The notes below the pieces were generated by a model, which did no database searches, was not told the origin of the DNA, and was given only the letters and a program-made list of their open reading frames with translations. Positions 16,260 to 24,646 of a DNA stretch of 64,000 nt are shown one piece after another. The first letter of the stretch is position 1; every line of letters begins with the position of its first letter. The stretch spans positions 186,001 through 250,000 of the forward strand of contig NZ_JAJNCU010000002.1 in NCBI RefSeq assembly GCF_021026095.1, written 5' to 3'. Position numbers and translations under genes: made by a program. This DNA comes from Salinicoccus halitifaciens (GTDB taxonomy: Bacteria; Bacillota; Bacilli; Staphylococcales; Salinicoccaceae).

Positions 16260-16841
16260 TTGAATACGAAAGAGAAGATTTTACAGACAGGCAAAATACA
16301 ATTTGCAGCACACGGCTATGAAGGGACCACCATGGCGATGATTGCCGAGGCGGTCGGCATCAAGAAGCCGTCACTGTACGCCCACTACAGCAGCAAGGAA
16401 GCGATCTTCAAAGGTGTCCTTGAGGCCGAATTCGATGAGTACCTCACGTTCGTCACGGACATTTTGGAAAAAGAAAACCAGTCGGCTCTCGAGAAACTCT
16501 CCGCCCTCTACATGGCACACCTCCCGGAGGCCGGGGAGCCGGACGGCTCGAACGATTTTTATTACCGCTTCACAAAATTCCAGCCGCCCGGCCTGGAAGG
16601 ATATATATCCGGAAAATACCGGGAAGCGGAAGAAGCGCAGTTTGAAATATTCAGCGGTGTGGTGGAGGATGGCAAGAGGGAAGGCGCGATAGATCTCTCG
16701 CTTTCCGCCCGGCAGGTATATGAGACGTATTTCCTGCTCCTCGGCGGGATCGATTCGATGCAGGGGCTGTATGATGCTGAATATATACAAAAAAGCGGCA
16801 GGAATGCCTGGCAGGTTTTTTACCGGGGCATCAGAGCTTAA
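16260..16841 (+). CDS. TetR/AcrR family repressor
   Basis: The 193-residue regulator has an N-terminal helix-turn-helix (GYEGTTMAMIAEAVGIKKPSLYAHYSSKEAIF, about residues 16-48) and an all-helical ligand-binding C-terminal domain. I choose TTG at 16260 as start because AGGAG (16247-16251) is 8 bp upstream; the GTG at 16251 is part of that ribosome site. The ribosome site overlaps the stop codon of the exporter gene, so the two are translationally coupled. The likely operator is the inverted repeat at 14993-15006. Confidence 0.85.
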   Translation: MNTKEKILQTGKIQFAAHGYEGTTMAMIAEAVGIKKPSLYAHYSSKEAIFKGVLEAEFDEYLTFVTDILEKENQSALEKLSALYMAHLPEAGEPDGSNDFYYRFTKFQPPGLEGYISGKYREAEEAQFEIFSGVVEDGKREGAIDLSLSARQVYETYFLLLGGIDSMQGLYDAEYIQKSGRNAWQVFYRGIRA

Positions 16842-16883
16842 ATCAGGTATAATGGACTCAACATGTCATTAGGGAGGAACAAG

Positions 16884-17291
16884 ATGAATTCGATTACGTT
16901 GATGGATGCATATGCGATTGAAAATCTGCGGAGTTACGGCTACACGAATGAGGAGATCCTGTCGAAGGTGAAGGATAAGGATATCGATGAGTTCAAGAAA
17001 GTGAAGGAGAATCTGGACTTCACCTTATTGATTGATATGGAGGAGTCCGTGGGCCTCAGGACTTTATTGGAAGACGGCTATCAGGTGAAATTCCTGACTT
17101 TCAATGGTCTGAAGAACCTCATCAAGCTGAAGTTTGGTAAACTGGCTGAAGAGGACTATCAAGTGGATGAGTTCACTTTATCCGGCCTCAAGCTGGATGA
17201 AGATCAGGCAGTTGAATTGAAGAAAGCATTGTCGCCGAACTGGCAGATGAGTGAAGAAGACGGCAGTTACAAAGTACAACCTGTAAAATAA
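16884..17291 (+). CDS. conserved hypothetical protein
   Basis: I do not recognise this 135-residue soluble protein. It is acidic, with alternating short helices and strands, for example YGYTNEEILSKVKDKDIDEF, which reads like a small helical module, followed by VKFLTFNGLKNLIKLKFG. It has no signal peptide or membrane segment. AGGGAGG lies 7 bp before the ATG at 16884. A TATAAT box (16848-16853) upstream has no good -35 partner. The gene ends 23 bp before the quinone oxidoreductase gene, so they may be co-transcribed. Confidence 0.6.
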   Translation: MNSITLMDAYAIENLRSYGYTNEEILSKVKDKDIDEFKKVKENLDFTLLIDMEESVGLRTLLEDGYQVKFLTFNGLKNLIKLKFGKLAEEDYQVDEFTLSGLKLDEDQAVELKKALSPNWQMSEEDGSYKVQPVK

Positions 17292-17314
17292 TTGATTTCT
17301 AGGAGGATTATTTC

Positions 17315-18304
17315 ATGAAAGCAGTATATCATCAGGGCAAGCAGAGTTTGGAAAGCGTGAAATATGGCGAGGTTGAAATTGATGAAGTCGGGGAAAGCGA
17401 TGTAAAGGTCAGGCTGAAAACGGCGGGACTGAACCACCGTGACCTGTTCATTCCGGGCAGGCATGCAGAGGACGATCCGGCACTTGTGCTCGGTTCGGAC
17501 GGTGCAGGTGTGATTGAAGAAGTCGGCAGCGGCGTGAGTGACGTCAAAGTGGGCGATGAAGTGATCATCAACCCGTCTTTAGGCTGGGAGAAGAACGATG
17601 CAGCGCCGCCGGAAGGCTTTGAAATCGTCGGTTTTCCATTTAACGGCACATTCGCGGAATTCATCGTGCTGCCGGCGGAAAACGTCCTGCCGAAACCGGG
17701 GCACTTGAACTGGGAAGAAGCGGGCGTGCTCGCGCTGTCGGCGATGACGGCATACCGTGCGCTCTTCACAAGGGCGAAAGTCGAAAGCGGCATGACGGTG
17801 CTGATACCGGGTGCGACAGGCGGTGCGGGTACGTTCCTGCTCCAGTTCGCAAAAGCGGCAGGTGCGAAAGTGTATGTCACTTCACGTTCGGAAGAGAAGC
17901 GCAAGGCGGCACTCGAGCTCGGCGCGGACAAGGCGATCGACAGTGAAGGCGACTGGGACGAAGCTTTGGACGGCGAGAAGGTGGATATCGTGATCGAGAG
18001 CGTCGGCGCCGTGACTTTCAACAAGTCGGTCGACCAGCTGAAGAAGGGCGGCACACTCGTTGCCTTCGGCGCATCCGCGGGGGACACGGTCGACTTCAAC
18101 CTCCGCAAATTCTTCTACGGGCAGTACAACCTGCTCGGCTCGACGATGGCGAGCACCGAGGAGCTTGAAGAGATGCTTGAATTCATCGAGAAACACGATA
18201 TCAAGCCGGTCATGGACAAGAGCTATCCGCTGGACGAATACGAAGCGGCATTCGAAAGGCTGGACAAGGCAGGCATGATGGGCAAGATCGCATTTACGAT
18301 ATGA
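17315..18304 (+). CDS. zinc-free MDR oxidoreductase (quinone oxidoreductase-like)
   Basis: The 329-residue medium-chain dehydrogenase fold has an N-terminal GroES-like domain (GLNHRDLFIPG, LGSDGAGVIEEVG). The nucleotide-binding loop is PGATGGAGTFLLQFAKAAGAKVYVTSRS (about 166-195). Both the catalytic and structural zinc cysteines are missing, so despite the common label 'zinc-binding dehydrogenase' it should be a zinc-independent NADPH:quinone or enal reductase of the YogA type. TAGGAGG lies 8 bp before the ATG. A strong terminator follows. Confidence 0.85.
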   Translation: MKAVYHQGKQSLESVKYGEVEIDEVGESDVKVRLKTAGLNHRDLFIPGRHAEDDPALVLGSDGAGVIEEVGSGVSDVKVGDEVIINPSLGWEKNDAAPPEGFEIVGFPFNGTFAEFIVLPAENVLPKPGHLNWEEAGVLALSAMTAYRALFTRAKVESGMTVLIPGATGGAGTFLLQFAKAAGAKVYVTSRSEEKRKAALELGADKAIDSEGDWDEALDGEKVDIVIESVGAVTFNKSVDQLKKGGTLVAFGASAGDTVDFNLRKFFYGQYNLLGSTMASTEELEEMLEFIEKHDIKPVMDKSYPLDEYEAAFERLDKAGMMGKIAFTI

Positions 18305-18310
18305 TTTGGA

Positions 18311-18345
18311 AGCGCCGGGTGCATGAATGCATCCGGCGCTTTTTT
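18311..18345 (+). terminator. intrinsic terminator of the quinone oxidoreductase gene
   Basis: A 14-bp stem with one G-T pair (18311-18324 with 18327-18340, arms beginning AGCGCCGG) is followed by six T. Confidence 0.92.
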
Positions 18346-18423
18346 AATGTGCGCTTGCCTGGTTGAATAAAGGCCTGCCATATGGGATATATCTTCTGAT
18401 TCGTACGATATGCGTGCTTTCCA

Positions 18424-18561
18424 GCCAACGTTGCGAATCCGGTCCTGTATTTCGCAACCTTCGACGGCTATCCCGGCCAACGTTGCGAATCCGGCCCTGT
18501 ATTTCGCAACCTTCGACGGCTATCCCGGCCAACGTTGCGAATCCGGCCCTGTATTTCGCAA
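18424..18561. repeat. tandem array of three 52-bp hairpin units (GTTGCGAA family, array D)
   Basis: Units start at 18430, 18482 and 18534. Each has GTTGCGAA and TTCGCAAC as perfect 8-bp arms around a 13-nt loop (TCCGGCCCTGTAT). A linker reading CCTTCGACGGCTATCCCGGCCAAC separates units one to three. Copies two and three are identical over the hairpin; copy one differs by a single base (GGTCC for GGCCC). The rest of the 18346-18599 interval holds no gene that I can support. Confidence 0.93.
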
Positions 18562-18599
18562 CCATTCACATATTCTCACATTTAAAGGCACAGGGCCCT

Positions 18600-19289
18600 T
18601 TATTTCTCCCGGATTTCCATGGAGTATTTCAATTGTGCCACGATCAGCAGCACGCCGGCGACAATGATTGAAAATATCTGGGATTCACCGGTGAGGAGGG
18701 AGTAGAATATCATCAGCATGATCCCGATCATCAGTCCCACCTGGATCAGGCTGTAGGTTTTGTATAAACCGTTCAGCATGATGTGACGTTCGCCTTCGTC
18801 GCTTGCCGCAAGCAGTTTCTCGGCATATTTCTTATCCCCCGGCTTCGGTAAGTTCCTGTCCGGATAAAGGCGCCCGATGAGGCTGGTGTGCGTGACGGCG
18901 AGCCAGAGAGTGACTAGGAAAGCGGTCACGGCGAGGAGGATCAGCAGGAAATGCGCCTCAAGGATGATGAAAATCGAAACCGAGACCAGAGCGAGAACCA
19001 TCATCAGGGTGTCCACGACCTGGATGTCGTTGAATTTGTTGTAGCGGTAAACGTCATAGGAATCCATATCCATATATTTCGTATAATCCGTCGAGACCGT
19101 ATTGAGCTGCCTGTGCAGATAGACGCTCACAAAAATCAGGATGACCGCAATTAAAAGCAGCACGATCCCCGTCACCTGATAAATTCCCGCCATATCAATC
19201 TCATCATTCCTGGAAGCAAACATGCTGATCACAAGCCCTGTGAAAAACCCCAATATGACATACATCAGTATCCTTAAAATACGTTTCAT
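18600..19289 (-). CDS. DUF3169 family membrane protein
   Basis: The 229 residues have six hydrophobic segments in three hairpins (about 5-24, 35-58, 92-112, 114-132, 178-197, 202-220). A cytoplasmic loop contains the DUF3169-like stretch TDYTKYMDMDSYDVYRYNKFNDIQV, and LPKPGDKKYAEKLLAASDEGERHIMLNGLYKTY follows. Its start codon abuts the stop of the XRE regulator gene (TAG then ATG), a pairing usual for this family. Such pairs are thought to act as small regulator/sensor modules; the signal is unknown. Confidence 0.8.
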   Translation of the reverse strand: MKRILRILMYVILGFFTGLVISMFASRNDEIDMAGIYQVTGIVLLLIAVILIFVSVYLHRQLNTVSTDYTKYMDMDSYDVYRYNKFNDIQVVDTLMMVLALVSVSIFIILEAHFLLILLAVTAFLVTLWLAVTHTSLIGRLYPDRNLPKPGDKKYAEKLLAASDEGERHIMLNGLYKTYSLIQVGLMIGIMLMIFYSLLTGESQIFSIIVAGVLLIVAQLKYSMEIREK

Positions 19290-19493
19290 CTATAACTCCT
19301 CCTCTTCGAAAATAAAAATCTCCTCAATCGGCTCTTTGAAAATCCTCGACAGGCGTTTTGCGATGAGCAATGAGGGGACATATTCCTCACGCTCGATCAG
19401 ACTGATGGTCTGTCTTGAAACTTTGACGCGTTTGGCAAGTTCCGTCTGGTTCAGCCGCTCACGTGCCCGGAGCTCCTTCAACCTGGTTTTCAT
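19290..19493 (-). CDS. XRE family transcriptional regulator (small HTH protein)
   Basis: This 67-residue protein is almost entirely one lambda-repressor-like helix-turn-helix domain: LKELRARERLNQTELAKRVKVSRQTISLIEREEYVPSLLIAKRLSRIF, ending in an acidic tail. It belongs to the YozG type seen next to DUF3169 proteins. The start is the ATG at 19493, 7 bp after AAGGGTG; TTG two codons earlier overlaps that site. It is translationally coupled to the DUF3169 gene. The palindrome at 19561-19577 upstream is a candidate operator. Confidence 0.88.
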   Translation of the reverse strand: MKTRLKELRARERLNQTELAKRVKVSRQTISLIEREEYVPSLLIAKRLSRIFKEPIEEIFIFEEEEL

Positions 19494-19560
19494 GCTCAAT
19501 CACCCTTCGCTTTTATGTTCACCTGAATTGTAACATAAACTATTCATTTTGACTGCTTTA

Positions 19561-19577
19561 TTTGTCATAATGACAAA
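19561..19577. promoter_or_regulatory. palindromic operator candidate between XRE and abgB
   Basis: TTTGTCAT-A-ATGACAAA is a perfect 8-bp inverted repeat with one central base, in the 266-bp intergenic space between divergent genes. It is 68 bp upstream of the XRE start and 30 bp upstream of the abgB promoter. Which regulator binds it is not known. Confidence 0.5.
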
Positions 19578-19606
19578 ATTAATTGAATATATGACTGAAA
19601 ATTCTA

Positions 19607-19635
19607 TTGACAGTGGAAGGAAGAGATGGTTTAAT
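19607..19635 (+). promoter_or_regulatory. sigma-A promoter of abgB-abgT
   Basis: TTGACA (19607-19612) and TTTAAT (19630-19635) with a 17-bp spacer give a leader of about 120 nt to the abgB start. A short reading frame here has no ribosome site and is not called as a gene. Confidence 0.6.
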
Positions 19636-19759
19636 CTATCCTGGAGCTTTTTAAACCTGTTCAAAATCAGGAGAAATTCAAAGCAAAGTATGGCATTCCA
19701 TAGCGGAAAAGCCTTATACTGTATATCATACTATTCAGATTATTAGGGAGGAGAGTTTC

Positions 19760-21190
19760 ATGCAGGATTTTATTGCCGCATATCTTAAGGAACATGAAGC
19801 TTATTTCAGAGAGGTCAGTGCATACATATTCAATCATCCCGAAACACGGTTTGAAGAATATGATTCAGCCGCCTACCTCGCCGCAGAGTGTGAGAAGCAG
19901 GGTTTTAAGGTGGAGCGCAATGTTGCAGATATCGAAACCGCATTCACGGCGACTTTCGGCTCCGGTGCGCCTGAAATCGGATTTTTAGGCGAGTTTGATG
20001 CATTGTCCGGATTGAGCCAGAAGCCGGGGGAAGTGACCTACCAACCGATGGAGCGCGATATCGGGCACGGCTGCGGCCACAATCTGCTCGGCACGGGTGC
20101 TTTCGCAGCCGCATGTGCAGTCAAGGCCTACCTTGAGGAAAACAATCTGCCGGGCACGGTGACTTTCTTCGGCTGTCCGGGCGAGGAAGGCGGCTCGGGC
20201 AAGACGTTCATGGTGCGCGAAGGCGTATTCGACGGGGTGGACGCTGCATTGTCATGGCATCCGTCACCGGTCAACGCAATCATCAGCAACTCGACGCTCG
20301 CAAACTATCAGGTCTACTTCCAGTTCAAGGGCAAGTCGGCGCATGCGGCCTCAAGCCCGCACCTCGGCAGAAGCGCACTCGACGCGGTGGAACTGATGAA
20401 CTCGGGTGTGAACTACCTGCGTGAGCATGTCATTCCTGAAGCGCGTATGCATTATGCCGTGACGAATACGGGCGGCTATTCCCCGAACGTCGTGCAGGCG
20501 AATGCGGAAGTGCTGTATCTGATCCGCGCACCACGCACGGACCAGGTCGATGAGATCTACAAGCGCATCGTCAAAATTGCTGAAGGCGCCGCCCTCATGA
20601 CCGAGACGGAAGTCACGGTGAAGTTCGATAAGGGCTGCTCGAACTATGTGCCGAACCGCAGCCTTGAAGCGCTGCTTTACGACGAGTTCGTGGAAGTCGG
20701 CGCCGGTAAGGCAACTGAGGACGAAATAGCATTCGCAAAGCAGATTTGGGAGACGCTCCCTGAGACGGAGCAGAAGAACTACCTCGACCCGCTGGTCGCA
20801 TTCGGCTACAGGGGCGACGGCTCGGATTTTGAAGGGAAATATGTTGCAGAGTCCATCTCGACGTACAAAGGTGAGGCAGGACTCCTGCCTGGCTCGACGG
20901 ATGTCGGTGACGTGAGCTGGGTCGTTCCGACCGCACAGCTGACATCAGCCACTGCAGCACTCGGCACGGCACTGCATTCATGGCAGATGACGTCCCAGGG
21001 GCTGAGCGATTTCGCACACCGCGGCACACTGCGCGCAGCACAGGTCATGGCACAGACGGGCCTCCGCCTGATGACGTCCGAAGAGGAACTGCAGCAGGTC
21101 AAAGCGGAATTTGAAGATTTCAGGTCGAAACACGAATACATCAATCCGATACCTGAAGAGGTCAAACCGTCGCCTTTGAGCGCCGAATGA
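19760..21190 (+). CDS. abgB: M20 family metallohydrolase, AbgB-like (p-aminobenzoyl-glutamate hydrolase type)
   Basis: The 476-residue dinuclear-metal amidohydrolase closely follows the AbgB pattern. It has GEFDALSGLSQKPG for the first metal loop, GHGCGHNLLGTG for the cysteine/histidine metal ligands, GCPGEEGGSGK with the catalytic glutamate pair, and the dimerisation (lid) domain with FKGKSAHAA. It cleaves an amide between an aryl or acyl group and glutamate. The neighbouring AbgT-family transporter, 36 bp downstream, fits import or export of the substrate or product. AGGGAGGAG lies 5-9 bp before the ATG. Other N-acyl-amino-acid substrates are possible. Confidence 0.85.
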   Translation: MQDFIAAYLKEHEAYFREVSAYIFNHPETRFEEYDSAAYLAAECEKQGFKVERNVADIETAFTATFGSGAPEIGFLGEFDALSGLSQKPGEVTYQPMERDIGHGCGHNLLGTGAFAAACAVKAYLEENNLPGTVTFFGCPGEEGGSGKTFMVREGVFDGVDAALSWHPSPVNAIISNSTLANYQVYFQFKGKSAHAASSPHLGRSALDAVELMNSGVNYLREHVIPEARMHYAVTNTGGYSPNVVQANAEVLYLIRAPRTDQVDEIYKRIVKIAEGAALMTETEVTVKFDKGCSNYVPNRSLEALLYDEFVEVGAGKATEDEIAFAKQIWETLPETEQKNYLDPLVAFGYRGDGSDFEGKYVAESISTYKGEAGLLPGSTDVGDVSWVVPTAQLTSATAALGTALHSWQMTSQGLSDFAHRGTLRAAQVMAQTGLRLMTSEEELQQVKAEFEDFRSKHEYINPIPEEVKPSPLSAE

Positions 21191-21225
21191 TATAAAAATC
21201 AAATATTAGAATAAAGAGGTGACCT

Positions 21226-22749
21226 ATGGAAAAGAAGAAAGGCTTTTTTGGAAAAGCGCTCGACGTGATAGAAAGGGTCGGTAATAAACTGCCGGATCCA
21301 TTTGTACTGTTCATCATGCTTGCAGCCCTCATCATCGTCCTGTCCGCCATCTTCAGCATGGCGGGCGCCTCGGTCATCCACCCGGGTACAGGGGAGGAGC
21401 TCGATATCCGGAGCCTCCTGACGGGTGAAGGCCTGCAGTTCATGCTGACATCGATGCTTGAGAACTTTACAGGATTCGCACCGCTCGGCCTTGTGCTGGC
21501 GATGATGCTCGGTATCGGTCTGGCTGAAAAAGTCGGATTGCTCGACTACGCGATCCGCAAGACGATTTTGAAATCACCGCCGTTCCTGATTACATACACG
21601 CTTGTATTTGTCGGTATCCTCGGCAACATCGCATCGGACGCGGCAGCGGTCATCGTGCCGCCGCTCGGCGCCCTCGTATTCTATAAGATCGGCAGGCACC
21701 CGCTTGCAGGTCTTGCGGCCGGCTTCGCCGGTGCAGGCGCCGGGTTCACGGCGAACCTGTTCATTGCGGGGACCGACGCACTGCTTGCCGGCATCTCGAC
21801 GGAAGCGGCACAGATCATCGATGAGTCATTCGTGGTCACGCCGGTGGACAACTGGTTCTTCAACATCGCTTCCGTATTCGTCCTGACGATCGTCGGTGGA
21901 TTGATCACCACGAAATTCATAGAGCCAAGGCTCGGCGAGTACACAGGCGGCGCTGTGGAAAGTGAAAACACGGAGGAACTGCCGAATGCGAAAAAAGGTT
22001 TCATCACGGCAATCGTAGCAGGTCTTTTGTACTGGGCGATCATCGTTGCGGTGCTCATGATGCCGAACAGCCCGCTCACGGGTGAAGGCGGCACGATCAT
22101 ACCGTCGCCGTTCATAGACGGCATCGTACCGATCATCCTGATCTTCTTCGTCATCATCGGCCTTGCCTTCGGTATCGTCACCGGGAAAATCAAATCCGGC
22201 AAGGACATGACTTACTACATGACGGAATCCATCAAGGATATGGCGGGTTATATCGTGCTTGTCTTCGCGATTGCGCAGTTCATCGCGTACTTCAACTGGT
22301 CGAACCTCGGGACATGGATCGCGGTCAACGGTGCCGAATTCCTTCAGGATATCGAATTCACAGGTTTCGGCCTGATCGTCGCATACATCCTGTTCACGTC
22401 ACTACTGAACTTCCTGATCACTTCAGGATCGGCCAAGTGGGCGATCGAAGCGCCGATATTCGTGCCGATGTTCATGCAGCTCGGCTACCATCCGGCATTC
22501 ACACAGATGGCATACCGTATCGGGGACTCGTCCGTGAACATCATCACGCCGCTCTTCCCGTACATGGTCATCATCCTTGCGTTCATGCAGCGCTATGACA
22601 AGAATGCGAGCATCGGGACATACATTTCCCTGATGCTGCCGTATTCCCTTGCGTTCCTGATCACATGGATCATCATGCTGGCGATCTGGTTCTACACGGG
22701 TCTGCCGTACGGTCCGGGCGTCGGAACTTACCTCGAAGCATCAAGATAA
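21226..22749 (+). CDS. abgT: AbgT family transporter
   Basis: This 507-residue polytopic protein of the AbgT/MtrF family carries the signatures GNKLPDPFVLFIMLAALIIVLSAIF, GNIASDAAAVIVPPLGALVF, FAGAGAGFTANLFIAGTDALLAGIS and GDSSVNIITPLFPYMVIILAF. E. coli AbgT imports p-aminobenzoyl-glutamate, while Neisseria MtrF exports drugs such as sulfonamides; the pairing with abgB favours the first role here. AAGAGG precedes the ATG. The gene ends in a strong terminator. Confidence 0.9.
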   Translation: MEKKKGFFGKALDVIERVGNKLPDPFVLFIMLAALIIVLSAIFSMAGASVIHPGTGEELDIRSLLTGEGLQFMLTSMLENFTGFAPLGLVLAMMLGIGLAEKVGLLDYAIRKTILKSPPFLITYTLVFVGILGNIASDAAAVIVPPLGALVFYKIGRHPLAGLAAGFAGAGAGFTANLFIAGTDALLAGISTEAAQIIDESFVVTPVDNWFFNIASVFVLTIVGGLITTKFIEPRLGEYTGGAVESENTEELPNAKKGFITAIVAGLLYWAIIVAVLMMPNSPLTGEGGTIIPSPFIDGIVPIILIFFVIIGLAFGIVTGKIKSGKDMTYYMTESIKDMAGYIVLVFAIAQFIAYFNWSNLGTWIAVNGAEFLQDIEFTGFGLIVAYILFTSLLNFLITSGSAKWAIEAPIFVPMFMQLGYHPAFTQMAYRIGDSSVNIITPLFPYMVIILAFMQRYDKNASIGTYISLMLPYSLAFLITWIIMLAIWFYTGLPYGPGVGTYLEASR

Positions 22750-22765
22750 CTGCATACAATCAGAT

Positions 22766-22796
22766 GACCGGAGATTCACGTCTCCGGTCTTTTTTT
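22766..22796 (+). terminator. terminator of abgT
   Basis: GACCGGAGA (22766-22774) pairs with TCTCCGGTC (22781-22789) and is followed by T7. Confidence 0.92.
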
Positions 22797-22813
22797 ATTT
22801 TTGCAATAAAAAC

Positions 22814-22846
22814 CGGGAGGCTTCAAAAGGCCTCCCGTCATTTTTG
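22814..22846 (-). terminator. terminator of the NAD(P)-binding protein gene
   Basis: On the minus strand GGGAGGCC pairs with GCCTCCCGG (22815-22837 region, one bulge), followed by TTTTTATT. Confidence 0.8.
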
Positions 22847-22852
22847 GTCCTG

Positions 22853-23527
22853 TTATAGATTTTTCACCGCTTCATCCACATCGATGCCGCCCTGGTTGGC
22901 GTCGAACGATTTGCCGATCGCATTGTCATGGTCGAGGGAGGCGACGATCAGGTTCGCCACATCCTCCCTTGGAATTTCGAGTTTTTTGCCTTCCTGACGC
23001 AGATGGGCAGTGGCCTCGACCTTCCCTATACCCGGCTCGTTCACGAGCAGGGTCGGGCGGATGATGGTGTAGTCCAGCCCTGAATTTTCAAGCCACACAT
23101 CGGCGTAGTATTTCGCTGCAAAGTAGTAGCCGCCGATGCCGTTTCCCTCCATATTGTAGGACCAGTATTCGCGGTCATCGGCATTGATGGCGCTCACCAT
23201 GACGTAGCGTTTGACGCCCGCATTTTTGGCGGCTTCGATCGATTTGACCGCGCCGTCGAGGTCGACCATCATCGTCTTATCCGCACCGGTGTGGCCGCCG
23301 GAGCCGGCTGCGAAGACGACGGCAGTGACACCCTCCATCGCTTTTTCCATGTCCTCGATGGAACCTTCGAGGTCGATGAAGCGTGATTTGATGCCCTCGT
23401 TTTCATAGGCCTGCTTCTGTTCTTCCTTGCGCACGCCCGCGAGCACATCATGTGCCGCATGGTCTTTCAGTTTACGTGTGAGGAGCCGGCCGATCTGGCC
23501 GTTCGCCCCGATGACAAGTACATTCAT
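22853..23527 (-). CDS. atypical SDR / NAD(P)-binding protein (YhfK/SDR_a5 type)
   Basis: The 224-residue Rossmann protein starts with the glycine motif VIGANGQIGRLL (residues 5-16). It continues with VVFAAGSGGHTGADKTMMVDLDGAVKSIEAAKNAGVKRYVMVSAI and the DYTIIRPTLLVNEPG stretch typical of the NAD(P)-binding 'NmrA-like' atypical SDRs. The usual Tyr-x3-Lys appears in altered form (YYFAAKYYADVW). These proteins reduce flavins, quinones or act as redox sensors; the substrate is not known. AGGAGCG lies before the ATG. It is divergent from the sigma-B-controlled SDR gene. Confidence 0.8.
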   Translation of the reverse strand: MNVLVIGANGQIGRLLTRKLKDHAAHDVLAGVRKEEQKQAYENEGIKSRFIDLEGSIEDMEKAMEGVTAVVFAAGSGGHTGADKTMMVDLDGAVKSIEAAKNAGVKRYVMVSAINADDREYWSYNMEGNGIGGYYFAAKYYADVWLENSGLDYTIIRPTLLVNEPGIGKVEATAHLRQEGKKLEIPREDVANLIVASLDHDNAIGKSFDANQGGIDVDEAVKNL

Positions 23528-23608
23528 TCATCTCGCTCCTTTGTGATCATTTATCTTCATATAATATGTTATCCATTCAGCCCCACCGGTTCAACAAATC
23601 CGCACAGT

Positions 23609-23634
23609 GTTTATTCGGCGCGCCCAGCGGGTAT
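23609..23634 (+). promoter_or_regulatory. sigma-B promoter of the GSP39-like SDR gene
   Basis: GTTTAT (23609-23614), a 14-bp spacer and GGGTAT (23629-23634) match the sigma-B consensus in 11 of 12 positions. The start codon is 70 bp downstream. Confidence 0.85.
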
Positions 23635-23704
23635 TTATAATCATGTGAAAACAAGTCAATCAAATCATTAATAAAATAAAAAATTGAAACAGGAGTGAAG
23701 TTTG

Positions 23705-24598
23705 ATGGGAAAGTCTAATTTGAACGATCCACGCGAAATGTTCCATACGGACAAGTTCCCGGATCAGGAGCAGGATACACCGGCCCTGCAGAACAGGATG
23801 GATCCGAAGCCGGACTGCGGCGAGGAATCCTATAAGGGACATGGCCGTCTCGAAGGCCGTAATGCCCTCGTCACCGGCGGGGACTCCGGCATCGGCCGTG
23901 CAGCGGCGATCGCCTATGCAAGGGAAGGTGCAAACGTCGCCATCCACTACCTGCCGGGTGAAGAAGAGGACGCTGAAGAAGTGAAGGCACTGATTGAAAA
24001 AGAGGGCAGACAGGCGCTGCTTCTGCCGTATGACCTGCGTGATGAAGGTGCGGCAACAGAAATCGTCGAGAAGACGGTCGCAGCGTTCGGTGCTTTGGAT
24101 ATCCTTGTACTGAACGCAGCTCAGCAGATTGCACAGACTGAACTGTCCGACATCTCGATCAAGCAGGTCGAGGATACATTCAAAGTGAATGTCATCAGCA
24201 TGTTCGAATCAGTGAAGGCTGCTGAAAAACATCTGAAGCCGGGCAGTGCGATCGTCACGACCGCATCGGTCAACACTTATGACCCGAGTGAGACGATGAT
24301 GGATTATGCGGCGACGAATGGCGCTGTGGCGAACTTCACGGTGTCATGGTCCAAGTACTTTGCAGAAAAAGGCGTGCGCGTGAACGGCGTCGCGCCGGGC
24401 CCGATCTGGACGCCGCTCCAGATGGACAACGGCCAGCCGGAAGGTGCGATCCCCGAGTTCGGCCAGTCGACGCCGCTCGGACGCGCCGGACAGCCGGTTG
24501 AACTGGCACCTGTTTATGTACTGCTCGCTTCAGACGAAGCAAGCTATATCACAGGCCAGATTTACGGCGTCACCGGAGGCATTCCGATCGACTTATAA
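23705..24598 (+). CDS. general-stress SDR (GSP39/YdaD-like) with Asn replacing the catalytic Lys
   Basis: The 297 residues have an N-terminal extension (1-50) and a classical SDR fold: the cofactor loop TGGDSGIG (57-64), LNAAQ in place of NNAG (136-140), Ser188 and Tyr201. At the position of the catalytic lysine (Tyr-x3-Lys) there is Asn205, in DYAATNGAV. The family, including Bacillus GSP39, is induced by sigma-B stress, and a near-perfect sigma-B promoter is present. The start is the ATG after AGGAGTGAAG. Without the lysine normal hydride transfer is doubtful; it may be a weak enzyme or have a non-catalytic role. Confidence 0.88.
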   Translation: MGKSNLNDPREMFHTDKFPDQEQDTPALQNRMDPKPDCGEESYKGHGRLEGRNALVTGGDSGIGRAAAIAYAREGANVAIHYLPGEEEDAEEVKALIEKEGRQALLLPYDLRDEGAATEIVEKTVAAFGALDILVLNAAQQIAQTELSDISIKQVEDTFKVNVISMFESVKAAEKHLKPGSAIVTTASVNTYDPSETMMDYAATNGAVANFTVSWSKYFAEKGVRVNGVAPGPIWTPLQMDNGQPEGAIPEFGQSTPLGRAGQPVELAPVYVLLASDEASYITGQIYGVTGGIPIDL

Positions 24599-24605
24599 TA
24601 TAACG

Positions 24606-24642
24606 AAAGCATCCCGGACAATTTTGTCCGGGATGCTTTTTT
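24606..24642. terminator. bidirectional terminator between the SDR and gltS genes
   Basis: A perfect 16-bp stem (24606-24621 with 24624-24639, arms AAAGCATCCCGGACAA) is followed by T on the plus strand and preceded by A on the other side. Confidence 0.88.
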
Positions 24643-24646
24643 ATGA

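Noticed and set aside
18363-18671. Coding potential across array D
   Set aside because: Same effect of a near-tandem unit; no start signal and it overlaps the real minus-strand DUF3169 gene.
19549-19746. Small gene between XRE and abgB
   Set aside because: It lacks a ribosome site, spans a palindrome and a good sigma-A promoter, and has no recognisable domain.
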